A stretch of 64,000 bases of DNA from Neisseria meningitidis (GCF_900638555.1 NZ_LR134525.1:1364001-1428000); one strand, 5' to 3'. Numbered from the stretch's first letter, positions 7,619-16,349 are shown. The notes: generated by a model not told the origin, from the sequence alone. Program-made: numbers and translations.

Positions 7619-7642
7619 AAGCGGATTGTAAAAAATCCGCTT
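7619..7642 (+). terminator. Terminator after pivNM
   Basis: AAGCGGATT (7619-7627), loop GTAAAA, AATCCGCTT (7634-7642), followed by GGATTTTT. Confidence 0.75.
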
Positions 7643-8239
7643 GGATTTTTGTATTCCGAAAAAATGCAAAACTAAATAACCAATGAAAACAACAAGATAA
7701 TAAATTTACAATTTATTTTGTTTGAATAATCAAGAAACATCTTTATTAAGAGGCACAAGGGATTGGGAAGGCTGTCTTGGAGATAAGCACTGATGTTCTA
7801 GGCAAACCCCTCCATCTTAAAGTTAAAACAACCACAGGCAGCCTGGAAATGATCTATGATCTATGCCCATACAAGGACATTCTAGATAGTTTTCCTTGTT
7901 GCTTCGTGTATCACACAAGATAGAATTGGCACTCTACTCTTTCCTTAAAAAACCGTCAAGAATGGTTATCAATTTTTTTAAACTTATTCAAAACAATATT
8001 CTTATATACATCTCAAACCCGCTGAAATAAAGCAAAGTGGTGGTTCATAGATGGCAATACCGATTTCAAAGCAGCCTGCACTTTGACAACACACGAGAAA
8101 TACGGGAAGGACAGGGCATCAGCATATATTTCAGCCCGAAGCCGTTTCATTCGTTTAAAAAACTGCTTTTTTCACAATTTACCTTTACAAAGCCTATACG
8201 TATCCTTACAATTTGTTTTGCTGTTTTTGGTATATTTTT
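7643..8239. other. Gene-free AT-rich stretch with decayed coding
   Basis: No intact gene is seen. Parts of the plus strand still look codon-like: 7755-7910 reads GIGKAVLEISTDVLGKPLHL and onward with one stop, and a frame after 8030 reads WWFIDGNTDFKAACTLTTHE. These look like remnants of lost genes that I cannot name. The right part of the prophage attachment site may also lie here. Confidence 0.4.
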
Positions 8240-8941
8240 GGGGCTGTACTAGATTAGCAGATATGTTACCCTCGAAATATGAAGATAACGCACTGCAAAT
8301 TAAAGAAAAAAGTACAAAAAGAACTGCTCCGTTTTTTTGTACTCGAAGTTACCGCCCGTTCCGCTGCCGATATTTTGGGTATCCATCCCAATTCGGCAGT
8401 ACTGTTCTACCGTAAAATCCGCACGGTTATCAACCATCATTTGGCCTTGGCTGCCGATGAGGTTTTTGAGGGCTCTGTCGAGCCGGACGAAAGCGATTTC
8501 GGCGGACGGCGTAAAGGCAGACGCGGTCGCGGTGCGGCAGGAAAAGTGGTTGTCTTCGGCATTCTGAAACGCAACGGACGGGTCTATACCGTTGTGGTGG
8601 ATAATGCCAAGTCTGAAACGTTACTCCCTGTCATCAAAAAGAAAATCATGCCGGACAGCATTGTTTATACCAATAGTCTGAGCAGCTGCGACAAGTTGGA
8701 CGTGAGCGGTTTTATCCATTACCGCATCAACCATTCCAAGGAGTTTGCAGACCGTCAAAACCACATTAACGGCATTGAGAATTTTTGGAATCAGGCAAAA
8801 CGTGTCTTGCGAAAATACAATGGAATCGATCGTAAATCTTTCCCGCTGTTCTTGAAAGAATGCGAATTTCGATTTAACTTCGGCACACCGTCTCAACAGC
8901 TTAAAATCCTGTGGGATTTAGGGCTAATCTAGTACAGCCCC
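8240..8941 (+). mobile_element. IS1016-like element (IS1595 family)
   Basis: Perfect 19-bp terminal inverted repeats bound the element: GGGGCTGTACTAGATTAGC (8240-8258) and its inverse (8923-8941). One transposase gene fills it. No matching target duplication is visible (ATATTTTT on the left, TTAGATTT on the right), which suggests rearrangement after insertion. Confidence 0.85.
8279..8932 (+). CDS. IS1016 transposase (ISXO2-like), probably inactive
   Basis: The 217-residue protein has the IS1595-family ISXO2-like DDE domain: VEPDESDFGG (about residue 66), a second block VYTNSLSSCDKLDVSG, and HINGIENFWNQAKR with the Glu. The second block normally carries a catalytic Asp (YTDSLSSYDKL in the family as I recall it); here it is Asn. 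The frame is otherwise full length, so the element looks structurally whole but catalytically dead. The stop lies inside the right terminal repeat. Confidence 0.85.
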   Translation: MKITHCKLKKKVQKELLRFFVLEVTARSAADILGIHPNSAVLFYRKIRTVINHHLALAADEVFEGSVEPDESDFGGRRKGRRGRGAAGKVVVFGILKRNGRVYTVVVDNAKSETLLPVIKKKIMPDSIVYTNSLSSCDKLDVSGFIHYRINHSKEFADRQNHINGIENFWNQAKRVLRKYNGIDRKSFPLFLKECEFRFNFGTPSQQLKILWDLGLI

Positions 8942-8942
8942 T

Positions 8943-8960
8943 TAGATTTAATTCACTATA
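8943..8960. repeat. Half-CREE remnant beside IS1016
   Basis: TAGATTTAATTCACTATA closely matches the CREE right end (AAATTTAATCCACTATA). It begins two bases after the IS1016 end, so the IS or a deletion removed the rest of a Correia element. Confidence 0.5.
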
Positions 8961-9437
8961 CCTGCGTAATGGTATCGGGTACTCATCATCAACCTGCCTT
9001 GCATTCGGTTGTGTTGTCCGGCAACTGTCCGGTTGTGTCGATGGGTTGCCCTGCCGCTCCCTGTGCTGCGCAACGGTTGTGTGCCTTGGGTGGGCGCGGG
9101 TGGCGGCCGGGCGGTTTGTTGCTATGATACGGGAGTTCCGATATACAAGGGTGGGCTTCAGCCCACCAATCAACGACCGAAAAAGAAAAAACGTTGGGCT
9201 GAAGCCCACTCTACGCAATTACGCAACTGTTATCGTGGGGATGACGGGATTTTAGGTTTTTGTTTTTCTGTTTTTGCGGGAAGGATGGGTTTTAGGTTGC
9301 GGTCATTTATCGGAAAAGCAGAAATCGCTCCGCCGTCATTCCCGCGAAAGCGGGAATCTGAACACGTCCGTAGGGAAACCTATATCCCGTCATTCCCACG
9401 AAAGTGGGAATCTAGAACCTCTGAATTTTCAGACAAC
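8961..9437. repeat. Intergenic repeat mosaic with dRS3 (NIME-like)
   Basis: No gene is supported. The stretch has an inverted pair around 9152-9204 (GTGGGCTTCAGCCCA and its inverse) and two dRS3 units (ATTCCCGCGAAAGCGGGAAT at 9338-9357; ATTCCCACGAAAGTGGGAAT at 9392-9411). From about 9284 it repeats the block seen twice at 10518-11165, so it is the end of an earlier copy of that array, cut by the IS30-family element. Confidence 0.7.
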
Positions 9438-10517
9438 CTTGGATTCGGATTTCAAGTGCAACACTAGTGTATTAGTGGTTGGAACAGATTCAAGAATAAA
9501 ACACTTGGCGTTTCGTAGCCAAATGTTTTTCTTGGTCGGTGGTTCAACTCATCTTGAACCCTGCGTATCTCCCGATCACTGATGTTACGGAAATCGGTTT
9601 GTTTGGGGAAGTATTGCCGGATGAGTCCGTTGGTGTTCTCATTCAGCCCTTTCTCCCAAGAATGGTAAGGGCGACAAAAATAAGTCTCCGCTTTCAATGC
9701 TTTGGTTATTTTGGTGTGTTGGTAGAACTCTTTGCCGTTATCCATGGTAATGGTGTGCACCCTGTCTTTATGTGCCTTTAATGCCCTAACAGCTGCCCGG
9801 GCAGTGTCTTCGGCTTTGAGGCTATCCAATTTGCAGATGATGGTGTAGCGGGTAACGCGTTCGACCAAGGTCAATAATGCGCTTTTCTGTCCTTTGCCGA
9901 CAATGGTGTCGGCTTCCCAATCGCCGATACGGGATTTCTGGTCGACGATAGCGGGTCGGTTTTCTATGCCGACACGGTTGGGTACTTTGCCTCTGGTCCA
10001 TGTGCTGCCGTAGCGTTTGCGGTAGGGTTTGCTGCATATTCTGAGATGTTGCCACAACGTGCTGCCGTTGCTTTTGTCTTGGCGAAGGTAGCGGTAAATG
10101 GTGCTGTGGTGGAGCGTGATCTGGTGGTGTTTGCACAGGTAGGCGCATACTTGTTCGGGACTGAGTTTGCGGCGGATAAGGGTGTCGATGTGCTGAATCA
10201 GCTGCGAATCGAGCTTATAGGGTTGTCGCTTACGCTGTTTGATAGTCCGGCTTTGCCGCTGGGCTTTTTCGGCGCTGTATTGCTGCCCTTGGGTGCGGTG
10301 CCGTCTGATTTCGCGGCTGATGGTGCTTTTGTGGCGGTTCAGCTGTTTGGCGATTTCGGTGACGGTGCAGTGGCGAAACAGGTATTGGATGTGGTATCGT
10401 TCGCCTTGGGTCAGTTGCGTGTAGCTCATGGCAATCTTTCTTGCAGGAAAGGTCGTATGCTACCGCATACTGGCCTTTTTCTGTTAGGGAAAGTTGCACT
10501 TCAAATGCGAATCCGCC
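9438..10517 (-). mobile_element. IS1655-like element (IS30 family)
   Basis: The ends share inverted repeats: GGATTCGGATTTCAAGTGCA (9441-9460) on the left, and on the right the inverse of GGATTCGCATTTGAAGTGCA, ending at 10514. The flanks AAC on the left and AAC on the right fit a 3-bp target duplication if the element runs 9438-10517. The insertion splits a NIME sequence (cagacAACCTTTGAAT) whose uninterrupted copy is at 10865-10880. Confidence 0.85.
9464..10429 (-). CDS. IS30-family transposase (IS1655-like)
   Basis: The 321-residue protein has the IS30 layout: an N-terminal helix-turn-helix (TVTEIAKQLNRHKSTISREI, about residues 22-41), then a DDE domain with GDWEADTIVG, ITMDNGKEF and the Glu in SWEKGLNENTNGLIRQYFPK. 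All catalytic residues appear present and the frame is complete, so it may still be active. It would bind the terminal inverted repeats and move the element by copy-out/paste-in. Confidence 0.9.
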   Translation of the reverse strand: MSYTQLTQGERYHIQYLFRHCTVTEIAKQLNRHKSTISREIRRHRTQGQQYSAEKAQRQSRTIKQRKRQPYKLDSQLIQHIDTLIRRKLSPEQVCAYLCKHHQITLHHSTIYRYLRQDKSNGSTLWQHLRICSKPYRKRYGSTWTRGKVPNRVGIENRPAIVDQKSRIGDWEADTIVGKGQKSALLTLVERVTRYTIICKLDSLKAEDTARAAVRALKAHKDRVHTITMDNGKEFYQHTKITKALKAETYFCRPYHSWEKGLNENTNGLIRQYFPKQTDFRNISDREIRRVQDELNHRPRKTFGYETPSVLFLNLFQPLIH

Positions 10518-11169
10518 AACCTTTGAATATTGCCGCCGTCCCGCGTTCTAGATTCCCGCCTGCGCGGGAATGACGATTCATCAGTTTCCCGAAACGCCCG
10601 AAAAACCGAAACCGAGCAAACCGGATTCCCGCCTGCGCGGGAATGACGATTTATAAGTTTCCCGAAACGCCCAAAAAAACCGAAATCCGACAGGCGGGAT
10701 TTTTGCTTTCGTGGGGATGACGGGATTTTAAGTTACGGTCATTTATCGGAAAAGTAGAAATCGCTCCGCCGTCATTCCCGCGAAAGCGGGAATCTGAACA
10801 CGTCCGTAGGGAAACCTATATCCCGTCATTCCCACGAAAGTGGGAATCTAGAACCTCTGAATTTTCAGACAACCTTTGAATATTGCCGCCGTCCCGCGTT
10901 CTAGATTCCCGCCTGCGCGGGAATGACGATTCATCAGTTTCCCGAAACGCCCGAAAAACCGAAACCGAGCAAACCGGATTCCCGCCTGCGCGGGAATGAC
11001 GATTTATAAGTTTCCCGAAACGCCCAAAAAAACCGAAATCCGACAGGCGGGATTTTTGCTTTCATGGGGATGACGGGATTTTAAGTTACGGTCATTTATC
11101 GGAAAAGTAGAAATCGCTCCGCCGTCATTCCAGCGAAGGCGGGAATCTGAACACGTCCGCACGGAAACC
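10518..11169. repeat. 353-bp tandem NIME/dRS3 duplication
   Basis: A block beginning AACCTTTGAATATTGCCGCC at 10518 repeats at 10871 (period 353 bp) with only a few base differences. Each copy holds four dRS3 units (10552, 10625, 10774, 10828; then 10905, 10978 and a degenerate one at 11127, the last being lost). The second copy is cut short by the CREE at 11170. No gene is present. dRS3 units are the reported integration sites of Nf phages. Confidence 0.8.
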
Positions 11170-11275
11170 TATAGTGGATTAACAAAAATCAGGACAAGGC
11201 GACGAAACCGCAGACAGTACAGATAGTACGGCAAGGCGAGGCAACGCCGTACTGGTTTAAATTTAATCCACTATA
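11170..11275. repeat. Correia element (CREE), 106 bp
   Basis: TATAGTGGATTAAC end at 11170 and TTAATCCACTATA end at 11275. The right end plus the next base gives TATAAT (11272-11277), a possible promoter -10 toward the C39-like pseudogene. Confidence 0.95.
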
Positions 11276-11845
11276 ATCCTGTTGCTTATGGAAAAATCAA
11301 AGTGCAGAGTTGGAAAGAAAGGCGCGATTTCAATATTGTAAAGCAGGATTTGGATTTTTCCTGCGGGGCGGCTTCGGTGGCGACGGCTTTTGAACAATTT
11401 TCACGGGCAAAAGCTGACGGAAGAGGACGTGTTGAAAAAGCTGGATAAGGAGCAGATGCGCGCGTCGTTTGAGGATATGCGGCGCATCATGCCTGATTTG
11501 GGTTTTGAGGCGAAAGGCTATGCCCTGTCTTTCGAGCAGCTTGCACAGTTGCAAATCCCCGTCATCGTGTATCTGAAATACCGCAAGGATGATCATTTCT
11601 CGGTATTGCGCGGTATAGACGGCAATACGGTTTTGCTTGCCGACCCGTCGCTGGGTCATGTTTCGATGAGCAGGGCGCAGTTTTTGGATGCTTGGCAAAC
11701 CCGTGAGGGAAATTTGGCAGGTAAGATTTTGGCGGTTGTGCCGAAAGGGAGGGATGCCGGCGGGGATAAGGCGTTTTTCACACGCAGTCCGAAACGTCAG
11801 ACGGAGTTTGCGGTCGGACAGGTAAAATGGTGGCGTGCTTATTGA
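11276..11845 (+). pseudogene. Broken C39-peptidase-like protein gene
   Basis: The conceptual product has the C39 start block QDLDFSCGAASVAT (catalytic Cys), the His of DDHFSVLRGI and the Asp of LLADPSLGHVS, so it is a papain-like C39 domain as found in bacteriocin-processing proteins. Two lesions kill it. The 5' end with any signal peptide is replaced by the CREE/NIME, leaving no proper start. An extra G in GACGGCTTTTG near 11386 shifts the frame; without it the reading would be VATLLNNFHGQKLTEED. The rest (11390-11845) is open. Its function before decay is unknown. Confidence 0.75.
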
Positions 11846-11852
11846 AATTTCG

Positions 11853-11900
11853 ACAAAGGTCGTCTGAAAACCGAAAATATGGTTTTCAGACGACCTTTGT
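11853..11900. terminator. Long hairpin of inverted AG-mucDUS-type sequences
   Basis: ACAAAGGTCGTCTGAAAACC (11853-11872) pairs with its exact inverse (11881-11900). The core AGGTCGTCTGAA is the uptake-sequence dialect linked to N. mucosa-type species, not the usual ATGCCGTCTGAA. Confidence 0.7.
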
Positions 11901-11974
11901 TGTATTTGGTAACTATATGTTCCCGTTGTATAATTACGGATTTGCAATTCAATAATAAATACACAGGAACCGCC

Positions 11975-13636
11975 ATGACAGAATCCATCACCCGCGACAG
12001 TATGCAATACGATGTCGTGATTGTCGGCGCAGGCCCGTCGGGTTTGTCCGCCGCCATCAAACTCAAGCAGCTTGCCGAAAAAAACGGGCGCGAAATCAGC
12101 GTTTGCGTGGTGGAGAAAGGTTCGGAGGCGGGCGCGCATTCGCTGGCGGGCGCGGTCATTGACCCGATTGCGCTGAATGAGTTGATTCCCGACTGGAAAG
12201 AAAAAGGCGCGCCGCTGACGCGCACGGTAACGCAGGACAAGGTGTTGTTCCTGACGGAGAAAAAAGCGTTCAATCTGCCCATTACCCCCAATTTCGACAA
12301 TCACGGCAACTACATCGTCAGCTTGGGCGAAATCGTGCGCTGGTTGGCGGAGCAGGCGGAAAATATGGGCGTGGAAATCTATCCTGGCTTTGCCGCTGCC
12401 GAAGTGCTGTATCACGAAGACGGTTCGGTCAAAGGCATTGCGACCGGCAATATGGGCGTGGGCAAAAACGGCGAGCTGACCGATTCATTCCAGCCCGGCA
12501 TGGAGCTTTGGGCACAGCAAACCCTGTTTGCCGAAGGTTGCCGAGGTTCGCTTTCCAAGCAAATCATCGAACGCTTCAAACTCGACCAAAACAGCCAGCC
12601 GCAAACTTACGGCTTGGGCATTAAAGAAGTTTGGGAAGTGCCGTCCGAACAGCATCAGCCCGGTTTGGTGATGCACAGCGCAGGCTGGCCGCTGGACAGC
12701 AAAACCTACGGCGGCGCGTTTGTTTACCATTTCGACGACAACAAAGTCGCCGTCGGCTTCGTGGTCGGTTTGGACTATCAAAATCCTTATCTGTCGCCGT
12801 TTGAAGAGTTCCAACGTTTCAAAACCCATCCCGAAATCCGCAAAACCTTTGAAGGCGGCCGCCGCATCGCTTACGGCGCGCGTTCGCTGATTGAAGGCGG
12901 TTTGCAAAGTTTGCCGAAGCTCTCGTTCAAAGGCGGCGTTTTGGTCGGCGATGCGGCGGGTTTCCTCAATATGCCGCGCATCAAAGGCATTCATACCGCG
13001 ATGAAATCCGCCATGCTCGCCGCCGAAGCCGTGTTCCCCTTGTTGGAAAACCTTGAAGAAGTGGAAAACTTCGACAGCGGCAAAGAGGCGGCGGATTATC
13101 AGCAACGTTTTGAACAAAGCTGGCTGTATCAAGAGCTTTACGCCGCGCGCAATGTCCGTCCGTCATTCAAATGGGGCGTTTACCTCGGCTCGCTTTATAC
13201 CGGTATCGACCAGATGATTTTCAGAGGCAAAGCCCCGTGGACCTTGAAACATCACGGTAAAGACAACGAGCAGCTCAAAAAAGCTGCCGCGTGCACACCG
13301 ATTGATTATCCGAAACCCGACGGCGTGTTGACCTTCGACCGCTTGAGCAGCGTCTTCCTTGCCAATCTTGCGCACGAAGAAAACCAGCCCGACCATTTGG
13401 TGCTGAACAATCCGCAAACGATGATAGACGTGAACTACAAAGAATACGCCTCGCCCGAAACGCGCTATTGTCCGGCGGGTGTGTATGAAATCGTCGAAGA
13501 AAACGGCAGCCCGCGCCTGCAAATCAACGCGGCAAACTGCGTGCACTGCAAAACCTGCGACATCAAAGACCCGACGCAAAACATCACTTGGATTTGTCCC
13601 GAAGGCGCGAGCGGGCCGAATTACGGCGGGATGTGA
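11975..13636 (+). CDS. etfD: Electron transfer flavoprotein-ubiquinone oxidoreductase
   Basis: The 553-residue protein carries the FAD dinucleotide loop VVIVGAGPSGLSAAI near residue 14, the VGDAAGFLNMPRIKGIH block around residue 330, and a C-terminal ferredoxin-like 4Fe-4S region (CVHCKTCDIKDPTQNITWIC). It passes electrons from ETF to the quinone pool at the inner membrane. Length is normal for the family. The ATG at 11975 is used because it sits 13 residues before the FAD domain and follows CAGGA; an upstream in-frame start at 11879 runs into the hairpin. The gene is monocistronic and ends at a bidirectional terminator. Confidence 0.95.
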   Translation: MTESITRDSMQYDVVIVGAGPSGLSAAIKLKQLAEKNGREISVCVVEKGSEAGAHSLAGAVIDPIALNELIPDWKEKGAPLTRTVTQDKVLFLTEKKAFNLPITPNFDNHGNYIVSLGEIVRWLAEQAENMGVEIYPGFAAAEVLYHEDGSVKGIATGNMGVGKNGELTDSFQPGMELWAQQTLFAEGCRGSLSKQIIERFKLDQNSQPQTYGLGIKEVWEVPSEQHQPGLVMHSAGWPLDSKTYGGAFVYHFDDNKVAVGFVVGLDYQNPYLSPFEEFQRFKTHPEIRKTFEGGRRIAYGARSLIEGGLQSLPKLSFKGGVLVGDAAGFLNMPRIKGIHTAMKSAMLAAEAVFPLLENLEEVENFDSGKEAADYQQRFEQSWLYQELYAARNVRPSFKWGVYLGSLYTGIDQMIFRGKAPWTLKHHGKDNEQLKKAAACTPIDYPKPDGVLTFDRLSSVFLANLAHEENQPDHLVLNNPQTMIDVNYKEYASPETRYCPAGVYEIVEENGSPRLQINAANCVHCKTCDIKDPTQNITWICPEGASGPNYGGM

Positions 13637-13677
13637 AGGTTCTTTCCTGCCGACACTATACCGAACAAGAAAAGAAA

Positions 13678-13714
13678 AACCGACCGAAACTCGTTTTTAA
13701 AGTTTCGGCCGGTT
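13678..13714. terminator. Bidirectional terminator between etfD and nosL
   Basis: AACCGACCGAAACT (13678-13691) pairs with AGTTTCGGCCGGTT (13701-13714), followed by T-runs on both strands. Confidence 0.85.
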
Positions 13715-13723
13715 TTTTCAATA

Positions 13724-14218
13724 TTATTTGAAAATATAGGTATCAGGCATATCGTCGAAACCGACAACCTTACCGCCTTTATCCTTTGCAAATTTCTCAG
13801 CCTGCTCTTTGTTGCCGAACGGCAGCGCGTCTTCCGCACCCATACCGCCGATAAAGCCGCTGTCGATGACGTAAAAGGCTTTTTTCGCATCCATCCACTC
13901 CGTGTCGGCATTGGGATTCGTCCAATCGGTAACATTGCCCATATCGGTAACGTAAATCACGCGGATGCCTTTAGGCTCTTCGGGCAGCTTGGTATAGCCG
14001 AACATCTGCTTGATGGTGGAGAACCAAACGGGCTGATCGGGTTTGCCGTTCAAGAAAATCTGGGCTTTGGGGCCGTTGTGTTCGGTCAGGTTCATACTGC
14101 AATAGTGTCCGACCGAACGGTCGCTAATCTGCCGGGGTAAAGGCGGCGGTCCCTCTTCCGCCTGCCGGCAGGCACTTAAGGCGGAAACGGCAACAATTGC
14201 CAACAGGGTTTTTTTCAT
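13724..14218 (-). CDS. nosL: NosL, copper lipoprotein of the nos operon
   Basis: The 164-residue protein has a lipoprotein signal ending LSAC (Cys17) and the NosL-family core with GHYCSMNLTEHNGPKAQIFL, which holds the Cys-x-Met copper motif. NosL delivers Cu(I) to nitrous oxide reductase. The gene is intact, yet its partner nosZ is absent from the window and the other nos genes are broken, so it may be a relic or serve another copper role. Its ATG overlaps the stop of the nosY remnant, preserving the original operon coupling. Confidence 0.9.
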   Translation of the reverse strand: MKKTLLAIVAVSALSACRQAEEGPPPLPRQISDRSVGHYCSMNLTEHNGPKAQIFLNGKPDQPVWFSTIKQMFGYTKLPEEPKGIRVIYVTDMGNVTDWTNPNADTEWMDAKKAFYVIDSGFIGGMGAEDALPFGNKEQAEKFAKDKGGKVVGFDDMPDTYIFK

Positions 14219-14341
14219 ATTTGTCGCTTTCTAAAAATTCCGGCTGCCAAAACAAGCGGAATGATAACCCATAAAACCTGAGCGGTCAGCAAAACGGGGA
14301 CGGTCAGGCTGATTTGTCCGCTCAAACCCGCCATACCCGCA
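14215..14341 (-). pseudogene. nosY: nosY 3' remnant
   Basis: On the minus strand this reads [20 protein letters not shown], then a hydrophobic helix, ending AGIFRKRQI and a stop that overlaps the nosL start. It is the last membrane segment of the NosY permease. The rest of nosY and the end of nosF have been deleted at the CREE. Confidence 0.75.
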
Positions 14342-14448
14342 TATAGTGGATTAAATTTAAATCAGGACAAGGCAACGAAGCCGCAGACAGTACAAATAGT
14401 ACGGCAAGGCGAGGTAACGCCGTACTGGTTTAAATTTAATCCACGATA
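14342..14448. repeat. Correia element (CREE) at the nosF-nosY deletion
   Basis: Ends are TATAGTGGATTAA at 14342 and TTAATCCACGATA at 14448 (one mismatch). It occupies the scar where the C-terminal part of nosF and most of nosY are missing. Confidence 0.95.
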
Positions 14449-15056
14449 ATGCGGTCGGCGTGTCCGTCCAACTCGGCAAGGGCGTGGGTGCTGAGCAATA
14501 CGGTCGCGCCGCGCCCGTTGAGTTCGCGCACGACTTCGTAAAACATTTGCCTTGATGCAGGGTCGAGGCCGGTTGTCGGTTCGTCAAACAGCAGGACTTT
14601 GGGCTCGCCCAGCAGGGCTTGTGCCAAGGCAAGGCGTTGGCGCATCCCTTTCGAGTAGGTGCCGACGCGGCGGTGTGCCGCCTGTGAAATGCCGACGCGC
14701 TCGAGCAGCCCCCTGTTCTGGGTGAGCGGCTGTTTTTTAAGTTTGGCGTAAAAGTCCAGCGTTTCGATGCCGGTCAGCGAAGGGTGCAACGCAACGGTTT
14801 CGGGCAGGTAGCCGATTTGGCTGCGAAGCCGCGCCCCCGCTTTGCTGCCGGTACGTTCGCCCAAAAGCATCACTTCGCCTTCGGTCGGGGTAATCAGACC
14901 GAGTATCAGCTTCATAATGGTGGACTTGCCCGCACCGTTGTGTCCGGCAAGTCCGACGCTTTCTCCGGCCTTCAAAACCAAATCGACTTGGTTGACGGCT
15001 TTTTGCGCGCCGAAGCGTTTGGTTACCTTCCTCAATTCGACATGATGTGTGGTCAT
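14436..15056 (-). pseudogene. nosF: Truncated nosF ABC ATPase
   Basis: The 206-residue frame contains Walker A (GHNGAGKST), the signature YSKGMRQRLALAQAL, Walker B (VLLFDEPTTGLDP) and the switch His (LSTHAL), then stops inside the CREE end (RIIVD and stop). Full-length NosF is about 300 residues, so about a third is missing, as is its permease NosY. The ATPase core is present but it cannot form the normal transporter. The ATG at 15056 is preferred; an upstream in-frame start lies in an uptake sequence. Confidence 0.85.
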
Positions 15057-15074
15057 GGTTGTTCCTTTTGTGTT

Positions 15075-15108
15075 TTCAGACGGCATTTGAATCCGGATGC
15101 CGTCTGAA
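15075..15108. terminator. Inverted DUS pair between nosD and nosF
   Basis: TTCAGACGGCAT (15075-15086) and ATGCCGTCTGAA (15097-15108) form a hairpin. Confidence 0.75.
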
Positions 15109-15113
15109 GCAGA

Positions 15114-16349
15114 CTAGTTCAAAGAACCGTTTTCCGCCCTGCCCCATTCCAACTGCCGCGTTTCGACTTCTTTGAGCAGCCCGTCCTTCATCGCCTGATA
15201 ACGGGTTTGAATTTTGGGGGCATAAGGCTTCATCAGCGGTTTGCTGTCCACCACGCCGCCAGGCAAAACGGCGGGAAATTGCGCCTGCGCCCATTTGACG
15301 ATGCTGATTGCGGGACTGTTCATCAAGAGGCGCGATACGGGTGCGCGCCAGATGATTTGGTCGATGATGCCGTTGGGACGGTACGCGCTGTCTCCGAAGC
15401 CGTCGCCGTTCAAATCGAACGCGCTGTTGTCGCTCCAATAGTTGCCGTGTCCGCCCTCGCTCCAGTCGAGAAAGCGCGTGCTGACGTATTTGACCTGGCT
15501 TTCGTTGTTGATAAAGGAATTGTCGTGCAGGGACGTGCCTTCGATGGCGGCGGTAAAGTGTATGCCGATTTGGCAGTTTTCAAAATGATTGGCGGACAGT
15601 TTATCGTAGTTGGCATTGTAGGCAAAAACGCACTTGCCCGCTTTGTTGATAATGTTGTCGTGAATATCGGAATAGTTGACATAGTTGAGCATGATGCCTT
15701 GGTCGCGGCTGCCGACGGCGATATTGTCAAACACTTTGAGCCGCTCGGAAAACATCAGCACATAGCCCATATTGTTGCCCACGGAAATATTGCCGCTGAT
15801 TTCGCTGTCGTTGGTGTACATATAGTGGACGGCGAAACGCAAATCGCTGAAGCGGTTGTTTTTATAGGTGTTGTGCGTGCTGGTATTGGAAAAAATGCCG
15901 TCCCGCCCTTTGGAAATATCGTTGCCGACGACCTGCGCGCCGGGCGCGTTCCAAACGGTAACGCCATTGCCGCGCTCGTTCACGCGCAAAGTCGCGTCGC
16001 CGACGATTTTATTCTCCCGCACCATCGCATCGGCAGAACCATGCAGATAGACGCCGACCGAATTATCCAAAATATTATTGTGTTCAATCAGGGCGCGCGG
16101 GGCAGTTTCTTCGAGATAAATACCGGCATCCATTGCGGGCAGGCTCATACCGGAACGGGTAACGGTCAGGTTGCGGAGCGTTACGTCCGGCGCGTGTACG
16201 GCTATGGTACGCCCGCTCCTGTCTCCTTCGATGGTTGCAGAACGGTCGGCAGGCCCTTCAATCGTAATCGGTTTGTCGATGTGAAGTTTGGTTTGATATA
16301 CGCCGGAAGCCAGTTTGAGCGTATCGCCCGCCCGGGCGCGGGCAAATGC
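15114..16349 (-). pseudogene. nosD: 5'-truncated nosD
   Basis: The frame encodes the right-handed beta-helix (carbohydrate-binding/periplasmic copper protein, NosD family) from ARARAGDTLKLASGVYQTKL onward, with repeated N-x-I/F-x-x-N turns and a WSDNSAFDLNGDGFGDSAYR block. It lacks its own start codon and signal peptide. It joins nosR sequence at about 16350 in a different frame, with a TGA just upstream. NosD supports maturation of the CuZ centre of nitrous oxide reductase. An internal ATG at 16148 could give a cytoplasmic fragment, but this is unlikely to work. Confidence 0.8.

Larger units (their letters stand above)
1..7642 (+). mobile_element. Filamentous prophage, MDA/Nf type (left end outside window)
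   Basis: The gene order is that of an inovirus: replication initiator, ssDNA-binding-like protein, small hydrophobic coat proteins, a large secreted adsorption protein (TspB), a pVI-like membrane protein, a Zot/pI assembly ATPase, and finally a PivNM (IS110-family) recombinase. All genes are on the plus strand, closely spaced or overlapping, up to the Zot gene. This matches the meningococcal disease-associated phage family known to sit at dRS3 repeats. The right limit is placed at the hairpin after the recombinase; no clear dRS3 half-site was seen there, so the exact attachment junction is not resolved. Confidence 0.85.

Noticed and set aside
9009..9582. ORFs with RHSRESGNL- or SFPRKRES-type text
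   Set aside because: Translations of dRS3 repeats, not proteins.
10518..11165. Possible CRISPR array
   Set aside because: The regular short palindromes are dRS3 units in a tandem NIME block; spacers are not unique and no cas genes are present.
11330..12415. 361-codon minus-strand frame
   Set aside because: Antisense of the C39-like pseudogene and etfD.
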